Shown here: in pieces, positions 36,987 through 45,952 of the stretch
Position numbering within the stretch: position 1 is the first letter of the stretch
Layout: each line of letters starts with the position of its first letter
Source: DAITBA01 sp036824005
Lineage (GTDB): Bacteria; Pseudomonadota; Gammaproteobacteria; Burkholderiales; Rhodocyclaceae
DNA: 64,000 nt
NCBI GenBank assembly: GCA_036824005.1
Contig: DAITBA010000007.1
Location: forward strand, 1 to 64,000
Direction of reading: 5' to 3'
The notes under the pieces: model-generated
Told to the model about the DNA's origin: nothing
What the model saw: the letters and a program-made list of their open reading frames with translations, nothing else
Database searches by the model: none
Made by a program: the position numbers and the translations under genes

Positions 36987-38801
36987 TTGCTCACTACACC
37001 GGATATCGCTGGCCTCCTCGCCGCCTACCAGACACAAGCGCTCACCCCTTCGGCCGTGATCGAGGCGCTACTCGCCAGGATTGACGGCACCGCCGATAGG
37101 GATTGCATCTTCATCTGTCGGCGCGATGCCGTAGAACTGCGTGCCCAGGCCCGCGCCCTGAGCGAGCAACTCGCCACCGACACGGAGGTACTGAAGCGCC
37201 TCCCCCTTTTTGGCGTCCCCTTCGCGGTCAAGGACAACATTGATGTCGGTGGCCTGCCCACGACCTGCGCCTGTCCGGCATTTAGCTATACGCCGACGCG
37301 TTCCGCCACCGTGATCGAAAAACTGGAGGCGGCCGGTGCAATCCTGATCGGCAAGACCAATCTTGATCAGTTCGCCACCGGTCTGGTCGGCACCCGTTCG
37401 CCTTATGGCGAAGTGAAGAATCCCTTCAACCCCGACTATGTTTCTGGCGGCTCCAGTTCTGGTTCGGCTGCCGCGGTGGCGCTGGGTTTTGCCGCCTTCG
37501 CGCTGGGCACCGACACCGCCGGCTCGGGCCGGGTGCCGGCTGGCTTCTGCAATCTGGTGGGCATCAAGCCCACGCCGGGACTGGTCAGCACAAGGGGCGT
37601 GTTCCCGGCCTGCAAGAGTCTGGATTGCGTTTCAGTGCTGTCGCATACCGTGGCGGATGGCTGGGCGGTGTTGTCGGTGCTGGCCGGGCCGGATGCCGAA
37701 GATAGCTATTCGCGGCCCATCACCGCGCTGCCGACGGTCACGCGCAAGGTCCGCATCGGCCTGCCAGCACCCCTGGAATTTCTCGGCGACAGCGTTGCGG
37801 AAGCGGCTTTCGATGCCGCCTTGGCACAGCTCAAGACGCAGGCCGATTTCGACTTCGTTGATGTGCCCCTGGCGCCCTTCACCGCCATCGCCAAACTACT
37901 CTACGACGGCCCCTGGGTCACCGAGCGCCGTCTTGCCCTCGCCGACTTTTACGCGCAGGCCGACCAATTGGACCCGACGGTGCACGCCGTGATCGGCAAG
38001 GCCGAGGGCAAGACCGCCGCCGATACCTTCGATGCGCTCTACCGCCTCGAAGCCGGCAAGCGCATGGCCGAAGCGGTGTTCGCCAATGTCGATCTGATGC
38101 TGGTACCAACCGCGCCGACGATATACACCCGCGTCGCCATCGCTGCCGAGCCCATCGCCCGCAACAGCGACTTCGGCATGTATACCAACTTCGTCAATCT
38201 GCTCGGCATGAGCGCCCTGGCGCTGCCCGGCCCCTTTCGCGCCGACGGCCTGCCTGCCGGCATCACCCTGCTAGCGGCGGGCGGTGGCGACCACCGCCTG
38301 GCCGAATTCGCGCGCCGTATCGAGCCGCTGCTGCATGACCGCCTGGGCCTGAGCAGTGAGACGCCGCCGCGCGCCAGCGAGCCCCTGCCGCCGCTGCCGA
38401 GCGATGAGCCCATGGTCGAAATTGCCGTGGTCGGCGCCCATCTTTCGGGCATGCCGCTCAACTGGCAGTTGCTGGAACGCGGCGGTCGTCTGCAGCGCGT
38501 CACGCACACCGCTCCGTACTACCGCTTCTTCGCCCTGCCCGGCACCGTGCCGCCCAAGCCGGGTCTGGTGCGCGTTCCGCAGGGCGCGGCCATCGCGTTG
38601 GAAATCTGGCAATTGCCGGCCCGCCATTACGGCAGCTTTGTTGCCGGGATACCGGCGCCGCTGGGTATCGGCATGGTCAGACTCGAAGACGGTAACGAAG
38701 TGCAGGGCTTCATCTGCGACCCTCTCGCCACCGTTGGGGCAGAGGACATCAGCCTTTTCGGCGGCTGGCGCGCCTACATGGCACACCGCGCCGCGCAGTG
38801 A
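36987..38801 (+). CDS. atzF: Allophanate hydrolase (AtzF type)
   Basis: 604 residues, the length of Pseudomonas AtzF. Amidase-signature domain 1-440 with catalytic triad K82 (AVKDNIDV), S156 (SGGSSSGS) and S180 (GTDTAGSGR). The C-terminal domain (about 455-600: VEIAVVGAHLSGMPLNWQL ... FALPGTVPPKPGL) is the fold that helps convert allophanate or the dicarboxyurea intermediate to ammonia and CO2. The start is TTG at 36987 with no strong ribosome site; no ATG is in frame before an upstream stop at 36948. First gene of an operon with an ABC importer and the AtzE amidase. Confidence 0.92.
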   Translation: MLTTPDIAGLLAAYQTQALTPSAVIEALLARIDGTADRDCIFICRRDAVELRAQARALSEQLATDTEVLKRLPLFGVPFAVKDNIDVGGLPTTCACPAFSYTPTRSATVIEKLEAAGAILIGKTNLDQFATGLVGTRSPYGEVKNPFNPDYVSGGSSSGSAAAVALGFAAFALGTDTAGSGRVPAGFCNLVGIKPTPGLVSTRGVFPACKSLDCVSVLSHTVADGWAVLSVLAGPDAEDSYSRPITALPTVTRKVRIGLPAPLEFLGDSVAEAAFDAALAQLKTQADFDFVDVPLAPFTAIAKLLYDGPWVTERRLALADFYAQADQLDPTVHAVIGKAEGKTAADTFDALYRLEAGKRMAEAVFANVDLMLVPTAPTIYTRVAIAAEPIARNSDFGMYTNFVNLLGMSALALPGPFRADGLPAGITLLAAGGGDHRLAEFARRIEPLLHDRLGLSSETPPRASEPLPPLPSDEPMVEIAVVGAHLSGMPLNWQLLERGGRLQRVTHTAPYYRFFALPGTVPPKPGLVRVPQGAAIALEIWQLPARHYGSFVAGIPAPLGIGMVRLEDGNEVQGFICDPLATVGAEDISLFGGWRAYMAHRAAQ

Positions 38802-38830
38802 TTATTACTTTTCCCAAAAGGAGATCCACC

Positions 38831-40438
38831 ATGATGCTTACCCGCAAAACCTTGCTGCTGTCGGCCTCGCTGTCACTGCTGGCGACAGCGTCGGCTCTGG
38901 TGAGTGCCCAGGACCGCAAGGCCGAAACCCTGGTCGTTGCCAACGAGACCGGCCCGAACATGCTCGACGTGCAAGGCGTCGGCGCCAACCGCCCGGCCTA
39001 TGGCGTGGCCTGGCTGGCCTACGATCGGCTGATGACCTACGGCAAAAAGAAGATGCCGGACGGCACCCAGAGCTACGACTACACCAAGCTCGAACCGGAG
39101 CTGGCGGAAAGCTGGCAGGTGGCCAAGGACGGTATGTCCGTCACCTTCAAGCTGCGCAAGGGCGCCAAGTTCCACGACGGCAAGCCGGTGACGGCCAAGG
39201 ACGTGAAATGGTCCTACGACCGCGCCCTGGCCATGGGCGGCTTCCCCACTTTCCAGATGAAAGCAGGTTCGCTGGAAAAGGCCGAGCAGTTCGAGGCGGT
39301 GGATGACAGCACCTTCAAGGTGAATTTCCTGCGCAAGGACAAGATGAGCCTGCCCAACATGGCGGTACCCGTCGCCTCGGTCTACAACTCCGAACTGGCG
39401 AAGAAGAACGCCACCGCGGAAGACCCCTGGGCCGGCACATGGCTGAAGAACAATACCGCCGGCGGCGGCGCCTACAAGGTTGCCAGCTACAAGCCGGGCC
39501 AGGAAATCGTCTATGAGCGCTTCGACGACTGGAAGAGCGGCCCGCTGCCGAAGATGAAACGCATCATCCAGCGCGAAGTCCCCTCGGCCGGCAACCGCCG
39601 CGCCCTGCTGACCAAGGGCGACATCGACATCACCTTCGACATGCCGCCCAAGGACTTCTCGGAAATGTCGCAGGAAAAGGGCAACGTCAAGGTTGCCAGC
39701 GTGCCGATCGAGAACTCCATGTGGTACATCGGCATGCTGACCAGCAAGCCGCCCTTCGACAACCCGAAGGTGCGCCAGGCCGTCGCCTACGTGCTGCCCT
39801 ACGACAAGATCATGCAGAGCGCTTTCTACGGCCGCGCGGTACCCCTTTTTGGCAACACGAAGCCGGTCACCGGTACCGAATGGCCCGTCGCAACGCCGTA
39901 CACGACTGACGTTGCCAAGGCACGCGCCCTGATGGCTGAAGCCGGCCTGTCCAGTGGGTTCGATACCACTTTGTCCTTCGACCTTGGCCAGGGCACGGTC
40001 TCCGAGCCGATGGCGGTGCTGATGCAGGAAGCCCTGGCGCAGATCAATATCAAGACCACGATCAACAAGGTGCCTGGCTCCAACTGGCGCGCCGCCCTGC
40101 TGAAGAAGGACATGCCGCTGATCATCAACCGCTTCGGCGGTTGGCTGAACTATCCCGAGTATTTCTTCTTCTGGAACTATCACGGTCAGAACGCGGTATT
40201 CAACACGCCGAGCTACCAGAACGCGGAAGTGGACAAGCTGATCGAGGCCGCCCGCTTCGAGACCGACAAGAAGAAGTACGCGCAGCAGGTCAAGGGCTTC
40301 ATCGACATCGCCTACCAGGACGTACCGCGCATCCCGGTCGGCCAGCCGATGATGGACGTCGCCATGAAGAAGAACATCCAGGGTTACACCTACTGGTTCC
40401 ATCTGCAACCCGACTACCGGCAAATCTCCAAACAATAA
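38831..40438 (+). CDS. Peptide-type ABC transporter, substrate-binding protein
   Basis: 535 residues; signal peptide 1-26 (cleavage LVSAQ). Solute-binding family 5 (DppA/OppA type): LEPELAESWQVAKDG, FKLRKGAKFHDGKPVTAKDVKWSY and related motifs are present. The ATG at 38831 has AAGGAGAT 6 bases upstream. Substrate is unknown; being inside an atzF-atzE operon suggests a small nitrogenous compound such as biuret, an acylurea or a peptide-like amide rather than dipeptides. Downstream permeases follow after 6 bases. Confidence 0.92.
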   Translation: MMLTRKTLLLSASLSLLATASALVSAQDRKAETLVVANETGPNMLDVQGVGANRPAYGVAWLAYDRLMTYGKKKMPDGTQSYDYTKLEPELAESWQVAKDGMSVTFKLRKGAKFHDGKPVTAKDVKWSYDRALAMGGFPTFQMKAGSLEKAEQFEAVDDSTFKVNFLRKDKMSLPNMAVPVASVYNSELAKKNATAEDPWAGTWLKNNTAGGGAYKVASYKPGQEIVYERFDDWKSGPLPKMKRIIQREVPSAGNRRALLTKGDIDITFDMPPKDFSEMSQEKGNVKVASVPIENSMWYIGMLTSKPPFDNPKVRQAVAYVLPYDKIMQSAFYGRAVPLFGNTKPVTGTEWPVATPYTTDVAKARALMAEAGLSSGFDTTLSFDLGQGTVSEPMAVLMQEALAQINIKTTINKVPGSNWRAALLKKDMPLIINRFGGWLNYPEYFFFWNYHGQNAVFNTPSYQNAEVDKLIEAARFETDKKKYAQQVKGFIDIAYQDVPRIPVGQPMMDVAMKKNIQGYTYWFHLQPDYRQISKQ

Positions 40439-40444
40439 GGCGGC

Positions 40445-41461
40445 GTGGTGCTGACGACGATCCTCAAGCGGCTGCTGGGTGCGATCCCCAATATCATCGG
40501 GGTGATCGTCGTCACCTTCCTGCTCACCCGCGCCCTGCCCGGCGACCCGGCGGCCTTCTTCGCCGGCCCGTCGGGTACGACGGAAGCGGTGGAGGAGATC
40601 CGCATCAAGCTCGGGCTCGACAAATCGTTGCCCGAGCAGTTTTTTCGCTATGTGTACGACCTGGTGCGGGGCGACTGGGGCAACTCGCTGGCCACCGGCC
40701 AGCCGGTGCTGACCGAACTCGCCACGCGCCTGCCCGCTTCGCTGGAACTGACCCTGGTCGGCCTGGTGCTGGCCGTCGTCGTCGCCATTCCGCTCGGCAT
40801 CCTCGCCGCCACCAGACCCGGCTCGTGGATCGACCACCTCTGCCGAGGCATCGCCACCGCCGGGGTGTCGCTGCCGACTTTCTTCACCGGCCTGCTGCTG
40901 GCCTACATCTTCTATTTCCTGCTCGGCTGGGCGCCTTCGCCGCTGGGCCGGCTCGACCCCTACCTTTCCAGCCCGGCCCATGTCACCGGCTTCTACCTGA
41001 TCGACAGCCTGCTGGCTCGCGACCTCGAAGCCTTCGTCGGCGCGGCCAAACAGCTGATCCTGCCCGCCGTGACACTGGCGCTGTTCGTTCTCGCGCCGCT
41101 GGCGCGCATGACGCGCGCCTCGATGCTCGGCGTGCTTTCCGCCGACTTCATCCGCACGGCGCGCGCCTCGGGACTGGCACCCGGTACCGTGCTGTTCACC
41201 TATGCCTTCCGCAACGCCCTGCTGCCCGTGATGACCACCCTGGGCATGGTGTTCTCTTTCCTGCTCGGCTCGAACGTGCTGGTGGAAAAGGTCTTCGCCT
41301 GGCCCGGCGTCGGCTCCTTCGCCATCGAGGCGCTGGTGGCCTCGGACTACGCGCCGGTACAGGGCTTCGTGCTGACCATGGCGTTGCTCTACGTCTTCCT
41401 CAACCTCGCCATCGACATCGCCTACGGCATCGTCGATCCGCGCATGCGCAGCCATGACTGA
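40445..41461 (+). CDS. ABC transporter permease, DppB type
   Basis: 338 residues, GTG start (AAGGCG upstream). N-terminal helix with LLGAIPNIIGVIVVTFLL, the DppB start RALPGDPAA, and the conserved loop GVSLPTFFTGLLLAYIF. Six helices; one half of the inner-membrane channel of the importer. Followed by the DppC-type gene in an 8-base overlap, so the two are translated together. Confidence 0.92.
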   Translation: MVLTTILKRLLGAIPNIIGVIVVTFLLTRALPGDPAAFFAGPSGTTEAVEEIRIKLGLDKSLPEQFFRYVYDLVRGDWGNSLATGQPVLTELATRLPASLELTLVGLVLAVVVAIPLGILAATRPGSWIDHLCRGIATAGVSLPTFFTGLLLAYIFYFLLGWAPSPLGRLDPYLSSPAHVTGFYLIDSLLARDLEAFVGAAKQLILPAVTLALFVLAPLARMTRASMLGVLSADFIRTARASGLAPGTVLFTYAFRNALLPVMTTLGMVFSFLLGSNVLVEKVFAWPGVGSFAIEALVASDYAPVQGFVLTMALLYVFLNLAIDIAYGIVDPRMRSHD

Positions 41462-42329
41462 AGCCGTCCTTCCTTCTCCCGTCTGGCGGACGCGCTGGGC
41501 CACGCTGCGCTACGTGGTGGCGGAAAACCCGCTTTCGCTGGCCGCCTTCCTGCTCTTTGCCGCCTTCGTCCTGCTCGCCCTGGTCGGCCCCTGGTTGGCG
41601 CCTTTCGACGCGCTGGCCTCAAATGTCGGCGCGCCGCTCTCGCCGCCGTCCAGGGCCCATTGGTTCGGCACCGACGCCATTGGCCGCGACATCCTCTCCC
41701 GCGTCATGGTGGCGGCGCGCCTCGATCTCGGCATTGCCGTCGCCGCAGTCGGCCTCTCCTGCGTCATCGGCGGCCTGGCCGGCGCCTGCGCCGGCTATTT
41801 CGGCGGCTGGACGGAACGCATCGTCGGCCGGCTGTCCGACACGATCATGGCCTTTCCGCTCTTCGTACTGGCCATGGGCATCGTCGCCGCGCTGGGCAAC
41901 ACGGTGGCCAATATCGTGCTGGCCACCGCCATCATCAACCTGCCCTTCTACATCCGCGTCGCCCGCGCCGAGTCCGCCGTGCTGCGCAATGCAGGCTTCG
42001 TCGAGGCGGCGCGGCTGGCCGGCAACAGCGAGGCGAGGCTCCTGTTCCACCACATCATCCCCAACATCCTGCCGCCGATGACGGTGCAGATTTCCCTCAA
42101 TATGGGCTGGGCCATCCTGAATGCCGCCGGGCTGTCCTTCATCGGCCTTGGCGTGCGACCGCCCGCCGCCGAGTGGGGCATCATGGTGGCGGAAGGCGCG
42201 CAATACATCGTCTCCGGCGAGTGGTGGATCGCGCTGTTTCCCGGCGCGGTACTGATGCTCGCCGTGTTCTGCTTTAACCTGCTCGGCGACTCGCTGCGCG
42301 ATCTAGTGGACCCGAGGCGACGGACATGA
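41454..42329 (+). CDS. ABC transporter permease, DppC type
   Basis: 291 residues with a hydrophobic N-terminal helix (LSLAAFLLFAAFVLLALVG), then the conserved HWFGTDAIGRDILSRVMVAARLDL and the ATPase-contact loop near EAARLAGNSEARLLFHHIIP. Second permease half. It overlaps DppB by 8 bases and the first ATPase gene by 4 bases. Confidence 0.93.
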   Translation: MTEAVLPSPVWRTRWATLRYVVAENPLSLAAFLLFAAFVLLALVGPWLAPFDALASNVGAPLSPPSRAHWFGTDAIGRDILSRVMVAARLDLGIAVAAVGLSCVIGGLAGACAGYFGGWTERIVGRLSDTIMAFPLFVLAMGIVAALGNTVANIVLATAIINLPFYIRVARAESAVLRNAGFVEAARLAGNSEARLLFHHIIPNILPPMTVQISLNMGWAILNAAGLSFIGLGVRPPAAEWGIMVAEGAQYIVSGEWWIALFPGAVLMLAVFCFNLLGDSLRDLVDPRRRT

Positions 42330-43303
42330 ACACGCTCCTCGCCGTCGAGAACTTGTCGCTCGAATTCCGTACCCGCAGCGGCATCGTGCGCGCGCTGGAG
42401 AACGTCAGCCTCCAACTGCCCGAAGGAGGTTCGCTCGGCCTGGTCGGCGAAAGCGGCTCGGGCAAGTCGGTGCTTTCCTTCGCCATCCTCGGCATCCAGG
42501 ATGCGGCGGCACGCGTCACCGGCGGCAGCATCCGCTTTTCCGGTATCGACCTGTTGGCCGATGACGGCAGCGCGATGAAGAACATGCGCGGCCGCGAGCT
42601 GGCGATGATCTTCCAGAACCCCCGCGTGGCGCTCAATCCCATCCGTCAGGTCGGCCAGCAGATCGAGGATGTGCTGCGCCGGCACACCGATCTGCGCGGC
42701 GCGGCAGCGCGGCAGCGCGCCATCGAATGCCTGGCCGACGTGCGCATTCCCGATCCCGAGAGGCGCTACACCGCCTATCCCTTCGAACTGTCCGGCGGCA
42801 TGTGCCAGCGCGTGATGATCGCCATCGCGCTCGCCTGCCGGCCGCGGTTGCTGATCGCCGACGAGCCGACCACGGGGCTCGACGTCACCACCCAGGCCGC
42901 AATCATGCGGCTGATTCGCGACCTCGGCCGCGAGAAAGGCATGGCGACGCTGCTGATCACCCACGACCTCGGCCTCGCCCGCGACTTCTGCGACAAACTG
43001 GCCGTGATGCACGCTGGCCACATCGTCGAGGTCGGCCCCACCGAAGCCCTGTTCCGCACCCCGGCCCATCCCTACACCGCGCAACTGGTGCGCGCTACAC
43101 CGGTGGGCCAGGACCAGTTGGAGAGCCTCGCCTCGATCCCCGGCAACCTGCCGGACCTGCGCCGCAACGACCTGCCGCCTTGCCGCTTCTCCGAGCGCTG
43201 CGAACGGCGCAGCGCGGCCTGCGCCGCTGCGCTGCCGAGCGTCCGGGCGGGCAGCGACCACACACTGACCTGCCACCATCCGCAGATGGGGCAGATGCCA
43301 TGA
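42326..43303 (+). CDS. ABC transporter ATPase, DppD type
   Basis: 325 residues. Walker A GESGSGKS, Q-loop IFQNP, signature SGGMCQR, Walker B LLIADEPTTGLD, H-loop THDLGL. The C-terminal oligopeptide-transporter region ends with four cysteines in PPCRFSERCERRSAAC, typical of DppD/OppD. It hydrolyses ATP to drive import. The 4-base overlap ATGA with the next ATPase gene indicates tight coupling. Confidence 0.93.
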   Translation: MNTLLAVENLSLEFRTRSGIVRALENVSLQLPEGGSLGLVGESGSGKSVLSFAILGIQDAAARVTGGSIRFSGIDLLADDGSAMKNMRGRELAMIFQNPRVALNPIRQVGQQIEDVLRRHTDLRGAAARQRAIECLADVRIPDPERRYTAYPFELSGGMCQRVMIAIALACRPRLLIADEPTTGLDVTTQAAIMRLIRDLGREKGMATLLITHDLGLARDFCDKLAVMHAGHIVEVGPTEALFRTPAHPYTAQLVRATPVGQDQLESLASIPGNLPDLRRNDLPPCRFSERCERRSAACAAALPSVRAGSDHTLTCHHPQMGQMP

Positions 43304-44448
43304 GCCAGTTGCTCGAGGCCATCGACCTGGTCAAGCGCTTTCCGGTGCGCGTCAAGGGCCGGAAGAAGCACCTGCATGCTGTCGACGGCCTCAACTTCCA
43401 CATCGATGCCGGCGAGACGGTCGGACTCGTCGGCGAATCCGGCTGCGGCAAGTCGACCCTGGTGCGCCTGCTGACCCGCACGCTGGACATCACCGACGGC
43501 CACGTGCGCTTCCACGGTCACGGCATCGGCCTGATTCCGGCGCGCGCCATGGCCGACCACCCGCTGCGGCGCGAAATCCAGATGGTGTTCCAGGATCCAA
43601 CCGACAGCCTCAACCCGCGCTACACCGCGCGCCAGACCATCGCCGAAGCCGCGCGCATGCTTACCGGGACGCGCGGCGCCGGCGCCATCGACGCCGCCGT
43701 CGAGGAAGCGGCGGCCCACGTCGGGCTGCCCCCGGAACTGCTCGACCGTTACCCGCACCAGCTTTCCGGCGGACAGAAGGCGCGCGTCGGCATCGCCCGC
43801 GCCATTGTCGTCAAGCCGCGCCTCCTGGTGCTCGACGAGCCGACCGCCGCGCTCGACGTTTCGGTGCAAGCGGTGATCCTGCAACTGCTCGACCGTCTCA
43901 AGCGCGAGATGGCCATGAGCTTCCTCTTCGTTTCGCACGACCTCAACGTGGTGCGCCTGCTCTGCGACCGGGTGATGGTGATGTACCTCGGCCAGATCGT
44001 CGAGAGCGGCCCGGCGCGCGAAGTCTTCGCGCGGCCGCTGCATCCCTACACCCGCGCGCTGATCGCCTCGCTGCCGGGCGGACATGGCGACGAGGGCGAC
44101 CTGCTGATCGGGGGCGATCCGCAAAGCCCGATCGATCCGGACGCCCATCGCTGCCGCCTGTTCGGCCGCTGCCCGCGCGGTGTCGAGCGCTGCGAGACCC
44201 AGGCGCCGCCGCTGCGCGAAGTCTCGCGCGGGCGCAGCGCCGCCTGCCACTTCGTCGCGCCGACCGAGCGCGAGCGATTCATCGACGCCGCGCTGGCCCT
44301 GCTCAAGGTGCCGTTGCCCCCGGCGCGGCGGGCGGCACTGATGACCGAGTTCGACCGCGTCGCCGACATGGCGCGACGGGTCCAGTCGGTGCGACTGCCG
44401 GACGATGCCGCGCCGACGCCGACGTCCGTGCCCCGGTATCGGCCATGA
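43300..44448 (+). CDS. ABC transporter ATPase (DppF type) fused to an AtzG-like subunit domain
   Basis: 382 residues. The DppF part (1-321) has Walker A GESGCGKS, Q-loop VFQDP, signature SGGQKAR, Walker B LVLDEPTAALD, H-loop SHDLNV and the Cys-rich end (FGRCPRGVERCE ... CHFVAP). DppF normally stops there (about 330 residues). About 60 more residues follow: FIDAALALLKVPLPPARR, an LPDDAAPTPTS stretch and a terminal YRP. The pattern of a short amphipathic helix pair followed by LPd-x-aPx-(F/Y)RP resembles AtzG (DUF4089), the GatC-like partner of AtzE. No stop or start codon separates the parts. atzE begins in a 4-base overlap. The fusion call is my inference from sequence pattern and synteny. 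Confidence 0.8.
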   Translation: MSQLLEAIDLVKRFPVRVKGRKKHLHAVDGLNFHIDAGETVGLVGESGCGKSTLVRLLTRTLDITDGHVRFHGHGIGLIPARAMADHPLRREIQMVFQDPTDSLNPRYTARQTIAEAARMLTGTRGAGAIDAAVEEAAAHVGLPPELLDRYPHQLSGGQKARVGIARAIVVKPRLLVLDEPTAALDVSVQAVILQLLDRLKREMAMSFLFVSHDLNVVRLLCDRVMVMYLGQIVESGPAREVFARPLHPYTRALIASLPGGHGDEGDLLIGGDPQSPIDPDAHRCRLFGRCPRGVERCETQAPPLREVSRGRSAACHFVAPTERERFIDAALALLKVPLPPARRAALMTEFDRVADMARRVQSVRLPDDAAPTPTSVPRYRP

Positions 44449-45920
44449 GCGCGCAGCCGACCACCGCCATTGCCGCCGCCTTCGCCCGTGGCGAGGTGTC
44501 GGCGCGCGAAATCGCCGCCGCGACACTGGAGCGCATCACCGCGCACAATCCCGCGATCAACGCCTACACGGCGATCCTGGCCGAACGCGCCCTGGGCGAG
44601 GCGGATGCCCTCGATGCGGCGCGCTCCCGCGGCGAGCAGGCAGGGCCGCTGGCTGCCGTGCCCTATGCGGTCAAGAATCTGTTCGACGTTGCCGGCGTCA
44701 CGACACTCGCCGGCGCCCGGTTGCTGGCCGGCAATCCGCCGGCCGCCACGGATGCCGTGCTGGTACGACGCCTGCACGCCGCCGGCGGTTTGCTTACGGG
44801 TGTGCTCAACATGGACGCGCTGGCCTATGGCTTTACGACCGAGAACACCGACTTCGGTGCCACGCGCAACCCGCACGACCCGGCGCGGACTGCCGGGGGC
44901 TCGTCCGGCGGCTCCGCCGCAGCTGTCGCCGCCGGCCTAGTGCCGATCGCGCTCGGCTCCGATACCAACGGTTCCATCCGCGTACCGGCATCGCTGTGCG
45001 GCATTTTCGGCCTCAAGCCGACCTATGGCCGCTTGCCGCGCAGCGGCAGCTTTCCCTTCGCGCGCAGTCTCGACCACCTTGGCCCGCTGGCCGCGACGGC
45101 CGACGACCTGGCGCTGACCTACGATGCGTTGCAGGGACCGGACGAACGCGATCCGGCCTGTGCCCAGCGCAGCATCGAGCCTACCGCCGCCTTGATCGGC
45201 CGGGGCGTCGGCGGGCTGCGCGTGGCGCGGCTGGCCGGTTATTTCGACGACGAGGCCGGCGCCGTGGCGCGCGCCGCATCCGAGCGCGCCGCCCGGGCTC
45301 TGGGCAGTCTTGGCGACCTTGTCCTGCCCGAGGTTGCGGCGGCGCGAGCAGCGGCGTATGTCATCACCGCCGCAGAGGCGGGTGCCTTGCACCTCCAGGC
45401 ACTGCGGGAACGCCCCGAGGACTTCGAACCGCTATCGCGCGAACGACTCCTGGCCGGTGCCCTGCTACCCGCCAGTTGGGTCGATCGGGCACGGCAGCTG
45501 CGCACATGGTTCCGGCGGCGGGCGCTGGAGGCTTTCCGCGACATCGACCTGTTGATCGCCCCGGCGACGCCGGTGACCGCTACAATGCTCGGGCAGGAAA
45601 CCATGCTGATCAATGGCCGGCTCCTGCCAACACGGTCCGGCATGGGGCTATTGACGCAGCCGATTTCTTTCATCGGCCTGCCGGTGGCAGTCGCGCCGAC
45701 ATGGCCTGACAGCGTTGCCTTGCCCATTGGCGTGCAGCTGATCGCACCACCGTGGCGCGAAGATTTGTGTCTCCGGGCGGCTTGGGCTCTACAACAGGCT
45801 GGCATCACGATGCGTTCCAACATATCGCCGCTACCGCCAACACGGAATTTTGCTGCGAAGGTGACACTCACGGACGACAGAGTCAGGCATGGGCACGGCC
45901 TCCCGAAGGGTGGCGTATAG
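44445..45920 (+). CDS. atzE: 1-carboxybiuret hydrolase-like amidase (AtzE type)
   Basis: 491 residues, amidase-signature family with K77 (PYAVKNLFD), S153 (GGSSGGSAAA) and S177 (GSDTNGSIRVPAS). Motifs NMDALAYGFTTEN and SIRVPASLCGIFGLKPTYGR are those of AtzE, which turns 1-carboxybiuret into 1,3-dicarboxyurea plus ammonia, the step before AtzF. AtzE is stable only with AtzG, and the preceding ATPase ends in an AtzG-like tail. The last 35 residues (after about 455) have no AtzE counterpart known to me and look low-complexity. The exact substrate may differ because no cyanuric-acid hydrolase gene is nearby. Confidence 0.85.
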   Translation: MSAQPTTAIAAAFARGEVSAREIAAATLERITAHNPAINAYTAILAERALGEADALDAARSRGEQAGPLAAVPYAVKNLFDVAGVTTLAGARLLAGNPPAATDAVLVRRLHAAGGLLTGVLNMDALAYGFTTENTDFGATRNPHDPARTAGGSSGGSAAAVAAGLVPIALGSDTNGSIRVPASLCGIFGLKPTYGRLPRSGSFPFARSLDHLGPLAATADDLALTYDALQGPDERDPACAQRSIEPTAALIGRGVGGLRVARLAGYFDDEAGAVARAASERAARALGSLGDLVLPEVAAARAAAYVITAAEAGALHLQALRERPEDFEPLSRERLLAGALLPASWVDRARQLRTWFRRRALEAFRDIDLLIAPATPVTATMLGQETMLINGRLLPTRSGMGLLTQPISFIGLPVAVAPTWPDSVALPIGVQLIAPPWREDLCLRAAWALQQAGITMRSNISPLPPTRNFAAKVTLTDDRVRHGHGLPKGGV

Positions 45921-45935
45921 TCGCTTCCCACGTCG

Positions 45936-45950
45936 GTATCCAAGATCGAA
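45936..45950. promoter_or_regulatory. Half-operator before the GntR regulator gene
   Basis: Exact repeat of GTATCCAAGATCGAA from the atzF promoter region (36961-36975), ending 2 bases before the ATG of the GntR gene. Only the right arm CAAGAT of the palindrome is conserved; the left arm is CGTCGG. A related left half ATCTTGTAT also occurs after the gene (about 46668-46676). Suggests feedback control by the regulator. Confidence 0.45.
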
Positions 45951-45952
45951 CC

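Noticed and set aside
38873..41503. 876-residue open frame on the minus strand across the binding-protein and permease genes
   Set aside because: It is antisense to two clearly homologous genes, rich in Arg/Gly/His as expected of a shadow frame in GC-rich DNA, and matches no family.
43072..44526. 484-residue minus-strand frame opposite the ABC ATPase genes
   Set aside because: Same reason: shadow of GC-rich coding sequence, overlapping well-supported genes on the plus strand with full motifs.
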